This document shows positions 13,505 to 26,473 of a stretch of DNA of 64,000 bases, piece after piece (the first letter of the stretch is position 1; every line of letters starts with the position of its first letter). The notes beneath the pieces are model-generated. The model was not told the origin of the DNA. It ran no database searches and saw nothing but the letters and a program-made list of their open reading frames with translations. The position numbers were made by a program, and so were the translations under genes. Location: positions 141,649-205,648 of the forward strand of contig NW_025776240.1 in assembly GCF_021130785.1 (NCBI RefSeq). The letters run 5' to 3'. This DNA comes from Homalodisca vitripennis. Lineage: Eukaryota > Arthropoda > Insecta > Hemiptera > Cicadellidae.

Positions 13505-15314
13505 ATGATGCCCAGAAAAGTAAAAGGAGGAAGACTATCGTTCAACTGGACCAGTGCTGAAAAACAGTTCGTCGTCATCATCATCCGATGAATCTAATGA
13601 TGAAGATGAAGACCTTGATAGCGGATCAAACAATATTATTGATCTACCTGCAGGCGCAGAGGAAATCTATAATAATTCAAAACTTAGTTTTAGTTAATGA
13701 CACTGAGTGGGACTTTGGTAAACATGTAAATATTGATCAATTCAAGGACCATCAATACAAAACCTCGTTTTCACTTGCTCAATTACTAATGGAAAAATTT
13801 CTATCCCTATTTTAGTTTGTTCAAATGCTCATTTGAGGGATAGAAGAAAACCAATTTCGAGAAATGAGTTTTTCAAGTCAATTGGTATTTTTTACGCCAT
13901 GAGTATAAATATGTTAGCGGTCCGCCGCAAACTACTGGTCTACGGAAACCGACGGCCTCTTTCCTGCTCCAGCTTTTGGTTCTAGGTTTGGGATTGGTCT
14001 GCATCGTTTTGAAGAAATTTTAATGGCAATGGCATTTGCCATGCCTGAAGATAAAAGGAATGGAGATAGGCGGTATCAATTTAGGCCTCTCATCAACATG
14101 TCCATAACACATTGGAGGCAGAGTTTTTCCCCAGGTTTCAAATTAACTGTAGATGAATGCATGTTTGCTTGGTACGGGAAAGGCAACAACCGTGAAAATG
14201 GCATGCCTGCTGTGATGTAAATTAAAAAGGAAACCTAAAGGAGTTGGTTGTGAAGAAAAAAACTATTTGTGATAGCACATCAAGAATCATGATTGGGTTG
14301 GAAATCAATGAGGAGAAAGAAGAAATGAAAAATAAAAAATATGGCAAAAGGACTTTGGTGCCGGAACTGCAACAAACGCTACGATTGACTAAAACCGTGG
14401 CATGGAACTGGTCGAATAGTTGTAGGAGATTCTTGGTTTTCTTCTGTAAAGACCAGTATTCAGTTAAAGGAAAGAGGTTTGTATTTTTTAGGGATGGTTA
14501 AAACCGCCTATAGAAAACTATCCTCTGAAGCAAACTGTCCTGAGGTGCCCTAAGGAAAAGGGGTCGTTTATATCAGCTACAGCAAGCTCGGAAAATGTAG
14601 ATCTTTATTTGTGTAGGATGGGAGAGACCGTAAGGTTCATACGTTTGTAGGTACCTGCTCTACAACTTTACCTGGAAAACCATGTACAAAAAAAATATTT
14701 ATGATGACGACGGAAAAACCTTACACCAAAGAAAGTAGTACGTCCAAAAACTAGTAGAAGCTTACTTCATGGGAGCTCCTGCCATAGACATACATAACCA
14801 CATTCACCAAGATGGACTAGCACTAGAAACGGTGTGGCAAAACTCAACAGTGGCATCATAGAATGTTTGCTTGTATATTTGGTATTATAGAAACTAATGC
14901 CTTTTTAGCATATAACCTTCACAGACCTGCCCCTTGAAAAGAAGTCTCACACAGACTTCACTAAGGCACTAGCCTTGCAATTAATAAAAAACCCAATTTG
15001 GCCTTCCACCAGAAACAAGACCTGCAGAACCTTTGTTTAATCGATGAAGTGGAATTTACCTGTGGAGGTAATCTCGCACGTCCTTGTTAACCTTTCTAAA
15101 GAAGACAAACGGAAGCGAGTTCAAAGGAAAGTGTCTAATCTGCTCGAGAGTGCACGGAAAGCAAGTGAAAGCAAGCTACTTTTGCAATAAATGCAGACCT
15201 AATGCTGTCATGTGTAGCCCACAAACTGGCAGAGATTGTTTTGAATACCATATAAAAATGGTATACCCTTACGTCGTAAGAACTAGATATGTATTGAAAA
15301 ATATGACTATATAG
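13505..15314 (+). pseudogene. piggyBac-type (DDE_Tnp_1_7) transposase pseudogene
   Basis: The transposase would cut and paste the element at TTAA. The remains, in order, are an acidic stretch rich in Ser, Asp and Glu (about 13,570-13,680), then TEWDFGKHVNIDQF (about 13,705). A segment with LTVDECMFAWYGKG (14,140-14,190) carries the first catalytic Asp. GRIVVGDSWFSS (about 14,408) has the second. APAIDIHNHIHQDGLAL (about 14,775-14,825) matches the conserved block near the third. A Cys-rich C-terminus with CLIC, FCNKC, MCSPQTGRDCFEYH lies at 15,130-15,255. These parts lie in different frames with several stops, so the gene is dead. Splice-like sites at 13,255 (CAG then GTAAGA) and 13,504 (TTTCAG) hint at an N-terminal intron. 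Family assignment is firm; exon structure is inference. Confidence 0.88.
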
Positions 15315-15732
15315 CTATCAAGATAGAAATCATACTTTTTTGAATTTTAGTTCTTTGAGATAGCTAAACATATTAGAAAATAAGTCCCAAGATTTTCAAT
15401 ATCTTTCCTAAGTATATGAATACATAATGAATTTTACTAATTAATTGAAATACTTAATAAAGTTTTCTTGGGTAGATCTTAATTTTTACTTACTTATCTA
15501 TACTTTTAATTTATTCATGTATTCTCTCTCTGTTGTGTAACGGAACAAGTTTATACTTCGTATGTTTATACATTTATTTTTTACATTTATAAAATAGATT
15601 ACAAGGCAGTTGTTGTATTAGTCAGTAAGAGTCATATTAAACAGTTTTACAAAAAATTACAGTAGTTTATTGTTCGCCCAACACCACATCTGAAGTATTA
15701 CTGCCACTAATGCGCTCTGGTTACCAAAAGTA

Positions 15733-15857
15733 CTGCCGGAAGGACGCGTCCTGCTGGAAGGACAGTTCAAACATTCGCCATAAGTGCCTTAAGTCCTGCT
15801 GGCAGGACGCAACGCTGCGTACAAAAAGTACTTCCGGAAGGTCCTTCCAGCAGGACG
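15733..15857 (+). repeat. Subterminal palindromic repeats, right end
   Basis: At least four variants of the GTCCTGCTGGMAGGAC motif are packed here (about 15,735, 15,750, 15,794 and 15,830-15,857). Some are arranged head to head as GCCGGAAGGACGCGTCC. There are more copies than at the left end, so the ends are asymmetric. Confidence 0.7.
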
Positions 15858-15864
15858 TGGGACT

Positions 15865-15877
15865 GTACGCTCTATCA
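15865..15877 (-). repeat. piggyBac-like right terminal inverted repeat
   Basis: GTACGCTCTATCA precedes a TTAA and is the exact inverse of the left end. Confidence 0.93.
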
Positions 15878-16034
15878 TTAATCTATAATAAGCTTTTGGT
15901 ATTGTATGTACTTACTTGCTTTATTTTGTAAAAAGCAATCATATAATATTTTAATATTTCATTGCAACTTATTTATGCACATTTATTTTAAATAGTATTT
16001 GTATATAATAATATCATATATGGAGTTTTCTTAA

Positions 16035-16497
16035 CACCTTGCCTGCCACCATAAGAGATTCTCGAGATTCCTGGATTGCCAACTTGTGCAGTCGTGTTTT
16101 TGATTGTGAAATTAGTTTAGGACTATTGGTACTGGTTAATAAAATTGATTTTCAAAAAACATATGTTAAGGGGATGGGGGGTTAACTTAGACCCGATCGG
16201 GTCGGCAACAATATTTTTCAACGAAAATTGCCTTTAAAAAATTTTTGCCGACCCGATTGGACCGACGTTTAAATTTCAGTCGACCGTGATATTTTACTTT
16301 ATACTACTGTGATGACAGAGTGTGCGTGCACTGGCTGACTAGCGCCAGCTGTTACCAGACACCAGCTGGTGCCAGACACAGTCCCTCACTCGTCCCCCAC
16401 TCCTTTTCCTTGCCGCTTACAGCTGTAACACGGGTTGTTTCGCGTCTATCCGTGTGCGTAGGCATTATTGTAATTGTGTTACTGTAACAACTGTAAC
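16035..16497. mobile_element. 463-bp unit-1-specific insert with internal hairpin
   Basis: Unit 2 (about 48,275) joins GTTTTCTTAA directly to ATCGGGTTAGG, whereas unit 1 has about 463 bases between them. The insert begins right after TTAA with CACCTTGCCTGCCACC, which resembles the start of many piggyBac-type ends, but I see no matching inverted end or right TTAA. It includes a strong hairpin at 16,193-16,260 and a GC-rich stretch with ACCAGCTGGT (16,364-16,373). It could be a damaged piggyBac-type MITE. Confidence 0.5.
16193..16260. repeat. Hairpin with 16-bp arms
   Basis: CCGATCGGGTCGGCAA (16,193-16,208) pairs with TTGCCGACCCGATTGG (16,245-16,260) at 15 of 16 positions around a 36-base loop. 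It lies inside the 463-bp insert. Confidence 0.85.
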
Positions 16498-19400
16498 AAA
16501 TCGGGTTAGGAATGTTGTAATGTGTTGTAATTATTGTTAGTTGAGAAAATATATTTTTAATTTATAATTGTTTAAAAATACTTCCCTCAAGTCACGACCG
16601 CCTGAGTTATAGTCACTTGTAAATTTGGAATTTTTGATTTTGTAAGTAGATTGAATTGTTATAAAAAATATATTTCAAATTTTAATAAATTTTGCATTTA
16701 TTTATATTTTTTAATGGTTAGGGAATGTATTACATACACCAATCTCTTATTTCAAGTAATGATTCTAAATAATAAAATCTCTTTGAGATTTTACATATGC
16801 ATTTTGTAGCGTGTTCCTTGCTGCCAATGTGATTAAATTTATTATTGCTATACAAGAAATTTTATAACAAATGCAAGTAATATGTATAAAACCATAGATA
16901 ATGGAACTTTGAAATATAGCGAAGTTATGGTTTACCTAATCGAGATTACTTAAGTATCTCGTAGTCTTGTGACATATTTTTTTGCCTTCGCGTTTGTTTC
17001 GTAAACCATGGGTAATAACTGGTACTAGTATGATGGTTCGCAGCTCATTCTTGAACTGCTGCAAGGCATCATTTACACAATGTTAATGTCCTGCAGTGGA
17101 TCGTATTTATACCTGCTCGCTCTCCTGATCTCATTTCGTAGGTTTTTCTTTTCTTTTTTTGTTTCTTTTTTTGGACTCGGATTACAGTTAGTCTTCAATA
17201 CATCTGAGTAGGACGAGGAATTTCTTGTTGATAGGATTGATCACATACCTTCTGAAAGGCTTTGTCTTTCAACTTAATGCTGTGGTTCTCTAGTTCCAGA
17301 GGTTGTCATAAACACTGAGTTTGTCTCTTAAAAACCTTTAGTATAATAAACTAAAATGCTACTGGCATAAATAAAGTTCCTCTTGGAAGGGCTAGTCCGA
17401 TGTTGTTACATATGTGAGAAAATGAAATAATAAATATGGAGGCAATGTAACATGAAAAATTTAAAAAGCTTATTTAATCATAATAATTACAAAAAGACAG
17501 AAAACTAGTTTTGAACAGAATAAACGAAATTGTTGGTTTTATAACAAAAACAGTTACTGAGAACATTGGACAACAGATTGATATTATACATCATAGGTAT
17601 AAATCTCATAATAAAAAAGATGTAAAACCTCCTAGGATATGAGGTGAGGTGTTGTGGTTTGTGTAATGGAGACCAGACCATGGTTTATCTCTTAAGTACA
17701 GAGCGGTTATAAATTTGTTCACAGCTGGTTTGCCTCCATCTTTTCAGTTTTATGTTTGCCTGAAAACGACATTTACAGCGGCAGTAAAAATGACATGTTA
17801 CTACATTTTAGTATAAAACTGTAATCATGCTATGTTACGAATTCCAACACTGCAATTTCACATATAATATTGAGTATAGAAAGAAAAATTATTCGAACAT
17901 TACATGTATATTTAAAACTTGGTATTAGTTTGAACAGATTTCTTCTAGAAAAACCTTAGTAACGTTGTGCAAGTTAGGCTAATTGATACATCATCTTTCC
18001 TCTATCGTGAGTGTCAACCTTTAATAGAAACTAGATTAAAGTCTGAGAAACTTAAACTATTTAAATTGACATTTTATTATAGTTTGTATTACATGAGACT
18101 GCTTACTTATACATATTTGTGATTTCAAGATTTTGAAAGTTATTCAAACCTCTTAACGCAGTGTTACACATTTTGTAACATCAAGTGTCCGAAATGAAAT
18201 TAATATTCCAAACCCTCCACCATCAACTACACATTTTACTTATATATGTTTCCACATGTCAAGTTGCCGACTATAGTTAATATTGTTAGTTGCCTAGCAG
18301 TATTGATTTATTTAATATTTAAAAATTAATTGCCACTGCAGAGTACTGTGAATATTATGCTTTGTGAATTAATAATTGAGTTTGAATATTTAATAAAATA
18401 GTAATTCATAATATTCTAAAACTTCAAACCTCAGACTGAGTTAGAATATGTATGTTGCATTCCCGGAATCTTCCCGTCAAAACGGTTAGGAGCTCACAAG
18501 TCAATATTTATCTTTGCTATAAGTGCTCTGAAGAGGTTTTGCTTCATTTTCAACAAACTGAAATTATTAAGGGAGTAATCTATCAACGTTGTTTTCCATC
18601 ATCTTCAGTTACATTTTGACAGATCCTAAACCTCACTAAATAAATTCAGTGCTCGCAATAGCTTTCGTAAATTTTTGGCAGAAGCTTGAAATTTTCAAGC
18701 AGTATTTTTAATATTATAATACAAAATCAATTTACCGGCGGATTCGCAAATAATCTCTTTCTTAACAACTTGTGAATCAAAATAAAGAATTTTTGAATGT
18801 ATACGAAACACTTATTTACCAATACAGATACACTGTGGCCGAAATGACGGGTATGTGCTAGTTAATTAATTATTTCCAACAGCTTTTATTTTCCTAAATG
18901 TAAAAGAAGAATATAAGCTCATAGAAGAAATTAACAATTGTAGGTAATTAAACGGTAGTAGTTAATTAATTAAGTACGGTTAAGTAAACTATATTTGTTA
19001 TTCTAAGTATTAAGCAAGAAATGAATTTGAAAAGTTTTATTAAGTTACGATGTTATTAGGGCGCATTCTTGCGTTAGTACACTTCCTACCTCACCGAAAC
19101 TGTTCGAACATTACTATGAAATATAAATAAATAAATAAAATAAAAATTATTATGTGGTAATATATATATCAGGAAAGATGTCATCCGTATACTTTAAACT
19201 TTGCACGACTACATTTCTACTGTCAAGAGTATGTTATATAATGGTGGATGCCTAACCATAAAATATGGCTGAATGAAATTGTTATATACAGTTTGTGTAT
19301 GGCTGTTTGTTGCTTGCCTGTCCATTTCTCTTCAGAGAACTAAATAATCGTATGTTAAAAATTACAAATTTGGCATGCAAACTCAGCGAAGCCTGTTACG

Positions 19401-19669
19401 CGACATGTCGTGATTGATTACATATATTGTGGGAAGAGTTGATTTCAGTGCAAATGAATCCTTTTACTTCACAGGATTTGAGTAAAGTTATTGAACACTT
19501 TTACACCGGTCTTAAGGATATAACCGATGCTAAAGAAAAAAACCACAGAGTAAATTCATTTTAAAACAAACTTGAGTACAAGCGAATTGTATTTGAACAT
19601 GTGGCATGAGTAACACACGTAGCTATTGATTTAAAATTTTGCGAAGCCAGATTGCGAGACACTTGGAGT
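16498..19669. other. Duplicated AT-rich sequence without recognised gene
   Basis: This matches about 48,280-51,310 in unit 2. About 150 bases near 17,400-17,570 differ between the units. I see no open frame with family similarity. Confidence 0.5.
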
Positions 19670-19677
19670 GCCACACA

Positions 19678-19768
<91 letters not shown>

Positions 19769-20212
19769 CTGGTATGCATGTAGTGGATTTAGTTTATATT
19801 TATTTTAATGTTAAATTATTTAAGATATTGTTGATTATTTTTTATGTTTACGCATGTTACTGATTATTTATCTTTTCTTGCATGTTGCTAATTATTTATT
19901 GTTACTTTTGCATGAGTCAAATTTTGTTATCACTTAGTTGTTATTTAGTTCTTATTATACACCACACATTTATTGCTTATGATTCGTTTTTATATTTAAC
20001 TATTTATTATTGTTTTTTTTTACCTTATCGTTGATTATTTGTTAACTTATATTTCTTACTAATTCGCTGTTTTTTTATTACTTATTTTAACACTGTTTGT
20101 TATTTAATTATATTTGTATACATTATATTAGTGCTATTAATAATTTATACCCTTTTAAACTCTTGTTACATGTACAAGTGGTGTAATTCCGTTGGAAGAA
20201 TAAATAAATAAA
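19670..20212 (+). mobile_element. (CA)n tract plus 3' end of a non-LTR retroelement, unit 1 only
   Basis: Unit 2 (about 51,310-51,330) lacks this stretch. In unit 1 a (CA)n tract at 19,672-19,764 is followed by about 430 bases of non-coding AT-rich sequence. That ends in GGAAGAATAAATAAATAAA, the style of a CR1/Jockey-type 3' terminus with a poly(A) signal. I read it as a 5'-truncated insertion. About ten bases of the unit-2 target (GGTACATCTA) are missing at the left junction, and I see no clear target duplication. Confidence 0.55.
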
Positions 20213-23200
20213 CCTTTTAAAACGATAAAATTGGCTGGAATTTGTTGAATGTTCGAAAATTCACTAAATAAAAACCAATTTAGAATACTTTTTTTAAATA
20301 AAATTGTCACAAGAAGTTTTAAATATTAAAACCTATAGAAATAATAGGTTATGTAACAATTTAAAAGTGGTGGAAGTAGATTCTAATTCCTATCCATTAG
20401 ACTAATAATTAAAAACATAGAACAAATGTAATATAATACATTGTTGTGCTCATGTTAGTTGTTTATATAATTTCATTCGTACTCTGTTACGTACTGTTTA
20501 AATATTTTTATCTTGTATAAACTCCCAGTTAAACCGGAGAGTAAGTAGGCAGTCTGTTTGGGGACCATATTAAGCACAGTCTTCATATAGGTAATCATGA
20601 GAAGATAGATTTAGCTCCTGAATCAATAGGTTCCAATCAGGAGTTTCAATTTACAACAAAAGTTATAAAAAGTAACTTTCTAGCCCATTGGGTTGAAAAC
20701 TTGGAGACAGAAAGTTAAACCCTGTCTCAGTGAACACGATAGAAGTGAGTTTGTGACAAAATGTACCGAAATTCATATTGTGATATGACCAATAATATAA
20801 TTGTGTAATTGTTTCTTAGATGTTTACGAGTGATTTATTCCATATTATTTAGTCTAGTTTTTTTTATATACCATGCCTCAATATGATACGCTGCTCATAC
20901 ATCTCTCGTAATAACATAAAATATGACTGTAAAGTATAAATAATATTCCCAAAGTTTTAATTTTTGCAGCCACCTAATTATTTATATTTCAGGCATCTAA
21001 ATCTGTATATTTCTTATAAATGTTCATTTTGGACTACCTTGGATTAATTCATTAAGTGGTTATTTTATTAAATACTGTAATACAATTAGAACTTTGGATT
21101 GTTTATTAACTACAAACGTATTTGGTGTATTTTGAGAATTCCTTTATTACTTTTAAGGCAAAAAAGCGTTAAGGAATATAATATTTTAGCTGCACGTCAG
21201 TAACAGTATAACTGAAGAGTATATATCGAGAATAAATTGAGCTACACATTTTTCCTATTTTTAGGGTCTGATTGAACGTTTAAGTAGCCTGACTATCCAC
21301 AGATTATGTAGAGAACGATTTAATGTGTAGATTTTTTATTTTGTATGAAACTTTATTTCTACATAGTCAAAAATGGGTTCATTGATGTTACACGCTGTAT
21401 CTATCACAAAAAGTGTATATAGCAAGAAAATAACAGTAGGTTTCGACTTTTTTATAAATTTAATACTATACCGAAAATTTAAATTTAATATTTAATAAAT
21501 TAAGGATTGAACAAGTTATATTTGGTTTGAAATTCACTTTCATTATTAATTTTAAATTTCGTATCAGAAGTCGACGCATTTTATTTGTACCTCACGATTG
21601 TACTACTATACGCGTTGCTTCCAAGCATAACATTCATAACATTTAAATTCGTCTTTTTGTATTAAAAGTGTTGTATGCGCTTAGCAATTGCCGTCGATTT
21701 TTTAAAATAAAATTGTAAACTAGAGATTTCCATTTTATTGAAATGATGATTCTTTGCGAAATCCGCCTTTAAATACAATCACAAGCTATTATCTTTTATC
21801 ACAGTTACGTACATTTTGTATCGTGTGTGACTTACACAAGAAACTCATTAATGCAAAATATACAATCCACGTGGTGACCTTTCACAATGGGTAATGATCA
21901 AGAACTAAAATTGTAAGTGAATTGCCGCCGATTGTATGATTGGATGAAACTGTCTTCTGCAACAATTCGCCAAGTAGTTGAGAAGCGCTGACGTAGTGAG
22001 AGAAAATAATCAAACGTACTGTATGTATGACGTAATATGATTAATACCCATAATTGTATTTCTTCACAATTGCAGTACTGTCAACTCTATAAAATATTTT
22101 TTGTAACCCTCAGATAAGTATTTCATTCAACTAATCCGTATATCAGAAAAGGCATTTTAAGTTATTGATTGTTTAAGCCTGAATTCGAGAGGAAAACGAT
22201 TTCTTTATGTAAAGATTTCAGCAACTTAAATATTAATGCAAGATTGCATGCCATTTGGTTAGATATTTTATACAATTCCAGTTGTTTTAATTTGCATGAG
22301 GCTTTTTGTGTTAATATAGGGAGAAAACCAAAGTGGTTTCATATTTCGAAAATTTCAGTTAGGATGCAATTCTGTACAAAACTAAATGCTTTCGAGCGTT
22401 CATATATTTTTGTCAGTTGGCTACTTTCCTACAATCAATGAACACAATAATTTCTAAAAAAAGTGTCATTATGAGTCATATAACCTAACTATTGCAAAAT
22501 TTCACAATAAATTGTTGAAAAATTTTGAAATTTTAATTTCCAAACAATGACTAAATTGCACTAATAAAGTGTGCTCCATGGTACCTAATGAGACAATGAA
22601 AATTCTTTTTTTATCTAGATTGCCCTTGATTTTGTTATTAGGTGTCTCTGGTATCGAAACGATTTCACAAATTTATTTTGAACTTTATATGTGTCACCTC
22701 AATATTTTCAACGCAATATCACCAAATTATTATATCATTGTGATTAATACATTAACATATAATAAATTACAAGGCCTGGTGGGTACAATTCTATAACTTC
22801 AATGTTATTTGTTTGAAAGATTAATTAAAAAAATAAGTTATTAGAAATTCGAATAAAATATTAAATAAAATTTAATAACAGTTACAAGGAAATCAGTAAA
22901 GGCCGACAGTTGAGTAAGTGAAACAAATTTACTGAGTACCGGGTTGGGGATATTAGATTACAGGAATATGAAACTCAAGTAAGTTTTCAATCACATTACC
23001 TTTGAGGAGTTCCTTATTTAGTAATTGAATAAAAATTATTGAATTCCAATAATGTACACTTCTTGAAATATTGGATGAAGTTATATATACATACTTATTA
23101 CTAAACAGATAACCCGATCATTAATTTTAATTATTTTAAATATTTATTATTGTATTATCGTATTGATACTATACAAACTAAAGGTCCTACTATAGGATAC

Positions 23201-23266
23201 GTTTAATAAAAATAGTAAACGAGGAGTAGAACAGTTTACATGGAGATTAGTTATATTGCTATTCTT
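20213..23266. other. Duplicated AT-rich sequence without recognised gene
   Basis: This corresponds to about 51,330-54,500 in unit 2. The frames at 22,169-22,441 and 22,569-22,796 are broken in unit 2 by indels and show no domain, so they are not called. Confidence 0.5.
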
Positions 23267-23800
23267 GTCTGAGCGTTAGCAACGATTTTCAGTCTGATTA
23301 TTTTTGTATGTATGTTCTCACGATGGCTTGAGAACAAACTACAAATAGACTTGAAATTCTGCATTAGGCATATTATGTATAACCAATAAAATTGATTATA
23401 ATTAACTACATGTAATTTGACTGAGCGTTAGCGAACATTGGTCGTATAGTTAACCATGATTGTAACGTTAATATAAAAGTTTTTTTAAAGAAACTGAGTA
23501 AAATCATATGGATTTCACCATTTTACATTGTAAACCATGTAACGAAATGAAATTAGCAATAAACTTGAAATTGTGCATTAGGCATCAGTTATGTATAATC
23601 AACATGAAGTGCATTTCACTACATGTGATTTGGCTGAGCGTTAGCGAACATTTTTTCATTGGTCACATAGTTAACCATGATTGCAACGTCAAAATAAATA
23701 CATTTCTTAAACAATCTGGGTAAAATTATATGGATTTACCCATTAGACATAGTAAACCATTTAACAAAATGAAATTAGCAATAAACTTGAAATTTTGCAG
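23267..23800 (+). repeat. Tandem repeat, period about 150-212 bp, about 3 copies (unit 1)
   Basis: The anchor TGAGCGTTAGC occurs at 23,270, 23,422 and 23,634. A second anchor, CTTGAAATT followed by TGCATTAGGCAT, occurs at about 23,350 and 23,565, with a partial copy at 23,784. Between them GTTAACCATGATTG is also repeated. The first unit is shorter than the second. The array is present in both duplication units and so is older than the duplication. Confidence 0.8.
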
Positions 23801-24121
23801 CAAACTCAGAAAAGCCTGCAAAAGTTTTCAAAAGGGTATAATAAAAATAACACAGTAAACAAACAAGTCTAATTAATGTTTATCATTGAGCAGCATTCAT
23901 ACGATTTTTGGAATAAATCTTTTAATTTTTTTTTTAATGATATGGCATTAAAAATACAACCCTAACTTTTCTTCCTTCTACTATCAACTCCAATTTTTAA
24001 CATCATATTATTAATTAAATAACTTTCAATCCCGGTCGATAACTTGTGAATTGATCAATTATTCTCGCCAGGCGTCTACCAGTGCCACAGTGGGGTATTT
24101 GGCAATGTTATTTGGAAAAAG

Positions 24122-24304
24122 TCATTTTATGAATATTACGGGAGTTAAAACGTAAATATGTTTTTTAATACACAAATAGTCAAATATGTGTGCTGCACCT
24201 CTTTTATTGTAATGGAATTGTCCATTGGGTATCCACACCACAGGAAATTCTACTGATCGTCTAGTCAAGGATTTTCGCTGATCAAACACCTGCATGACCA
24301 ACAT
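24122..24304 (-). other. 60-codon open frame kept in both units, function unknown
   Basis: The frame has no domain I recognise. It reads from MLVMQVFDQRKSL to VLTPVIFIK and is also open in unit 2 (55,328-55,510) with four base differences, three of which change an amino acid. That ratio gives no sign of purifying selection. A short frame staying open across closely related copies is expected by chance. It could still be an old exon fragment, since a TGCAG/GTG sequence sits at its start. Confidence 0.15.
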
Positions 24305-25054
24305 GTATGGGAGATCATTATTTCAGAGAAGTTTAATTTAATCCTGTAACCACAATGGATTATGTTTTTGCAGGCAATTAGAATTACTTATAGGTACATG
24401 AAGTTATAACTAAATTAAATATTGGATTTTGTAGCTTATCAAAATTGTAGTGTTATTCAAAGTTTAATTATCTCATAAATAAAAAATAAAATTAGTTTTG
24501 TTGTACGGAGTTTCCCTGGAAACGTTTTAGGCTGGTATATGAGACAAATCGTTTAGTTTTTACTATACAATGTTTCGTTGCAGATTGCCTTATAAAGGGA
24601 CTATCTACGGGAAAAAATTGTCATATTGACGCGAAATATCTTTGTACTTTTTGCATATATTTCATGTACACTCAAAGTATGTTCGTCTTTTTATTAATTT
24701 AATATGTAATAAAATATAACAATTAAATGTTTTATTTTTAATTTCTTAATTACTTATCATAATCTGTGTTAATGGTATCAAACATATGAAGGAAGGAAAT
24801 TGCGTTTGATTTAAATTGCGATTATTATTACAAACAGGTACAGTTTTACAGCACAGCTTCTCTTAGCAAATTTCTCGTACTAACTTGCAGTATTTTCATT
24901 CCAAAATTAAAAAACCTGTAGCGTATTGAGTGTGATAAATACTAAGTTGGTAATGTACCCATATTAATATTTAATGTCTGCACCAGTTATGTTGGCAGTA
25001 TGTATTGTCAGGCGATGTATCATACGATGTAGTCTGATACGAATAAAGAATGCT

Positions 25055-25310
25055 CATAGGCTGCTCTCCCGTGACGTCACATCACGCCACTACCCTACAA
25101 CCAACTGTCCAAGCTGGCTAGCCACGAATCCACCACCAGACACCGTCATGTAAACGTCCCTGTCCCGTCCGTTCATTTATGAGCGGTCTTAGAGCAATGG
25201 TACTCTAAATGTAACGTCTTATTATTTATCCCGACCCATATAGTGTACAGTGACGACCCGCATATCATCAACATGGACGACCCGCATCCATTATTACATG
25301 TACAATGGAC
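25055..25310. other. GC-richer island, nature unknown
   Basis: This stretch stands out from the AT-rich background and contains TGACGTCA, CACGCCACTACCC, CCCTGTCCCGTCCG and two CGACCCGCAT motifs (about 25,255 and 25,281). No long open frame and no terminal repeats are visible. It could be a promoter-like island, an exon or a transposon fragment. Confidence 0.3.
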
Positions 25311-26473
25311 CATCTGAACTATGAAACATGATAACTGCCCTCTAGAGTCATGTTTGACTATTCTTTTGAAGAAGATATATAAATGTAAAATATACAGGAA
25401 ATATATGAGCCTTTACAGTGTAATTGTATTATGAAACTATGAAGATATTTATTTTTATATGGCCAAATATACACATTTTACTTTTATAACTTTATTATTG
25501 CATTTTATTTTTTTCTGTATTTATAGAAATTTTAAGAAATCCCATGTTCTTTATTAAAAAGCGTAGCGCCATAATTTGTAAAGTCGGGTACTGGTTTTAA
25601 TACTAGAATATTTTATCTACCACACAAGTCTTCTTTATTATTAACAATTCATTCCTTTAATATCATCAAATACTTATTAATCACAAGATCGCATTGTGTT
25701 TGAACACGGATTATTATATTTTTTAATTGAGTACAAAAATAACATTAACTTTTCAAATCAATGTACAGATAATTTAAGTATTTTTAGGTATGAAAACGTT
25801 GAAAGAAACATTTTAATTTCCATGAATAAGTTTTAAATTTTCATGTTTTTAAAACTAAATTCTTTCTAATATTATTGATAAGAAGTGTAATTTTAATATA
25901 TAATATTATAAATGGTAGTGTATAATTTAGTTATAATGTTTATATAGACTATTGTGTTACAGTTTTCATGTTAAATATTATCAACAATCTCGTGTCTTAC
26001 ATTTTACTATTCCTTTTATAACGTACAACTCACTTTTTTACTGTGGAATTTTAAAGGAACATTCTAGAAATCTCATTTTAAGAATATTATAGGACTTGAA
26101 AGAATTATGATTGTCATGATAATTGGTTTTAATCTAATTATCTCAAAATCCTTGCGGGAAAAACTATCATTCTGGGTCGTTGTGTATATTACAGCAGAAT
26201 ATGCTAAATATCTAAAAAAACCTATATGACATTGGAGGGACACTGTTTAGTGGCCAACATAATTATCGAACCTTTTTTACTAATGAGATAATTTTTTCCG
26301 GGTAATTCAGGCAAATACCTCACTGTGCGGTGACACCTCTCACACAATAAACAGTTCGGAGTGGAGATGAGACCGAAGCTGGTCACCTTTCTCTCTGACA
26401 CATAAAAAGCTATTTACTCTCTCATTCTACTGTTTTCGGTCATTATTATCGTTTGTGTATCGATCATAGTAGT
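25311..26473. other. AT-rich sequence without recognised gene
   Basis: I see nothing beyond AT-rich DNA and a moderately GC-rich patch at about 26,310-26,400 that has no open frame. Confidence 0.5.

Larger units (their letters stand above)
12748..15877 (+). mobile_element. piggyBac-like DNA transposon, decayed
   Basis: The element is bounded by TTAA on both sides (12,744-12,747 and 15,878-15,881), the target duplication typical of piggyBac. Its ends carry a perfect 13-bp terminal inverted repeat, TGATAGAGCGTAC. This is not the CCC-type terminus of the founding piggyBac. Unit 2 lacks the insertion and shows a near-empty site at about 48,100. Inside lie fragments of a DDD transposase in the plus orientation with stops and frameshifts, and a Cys-rich C-terminus. 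Palindromic GTCCTGCTGGCAGGAC-like motifs lie near both ends. The copy is 3,130 bp and could not make an intact transposase. Confidence 0.93.
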
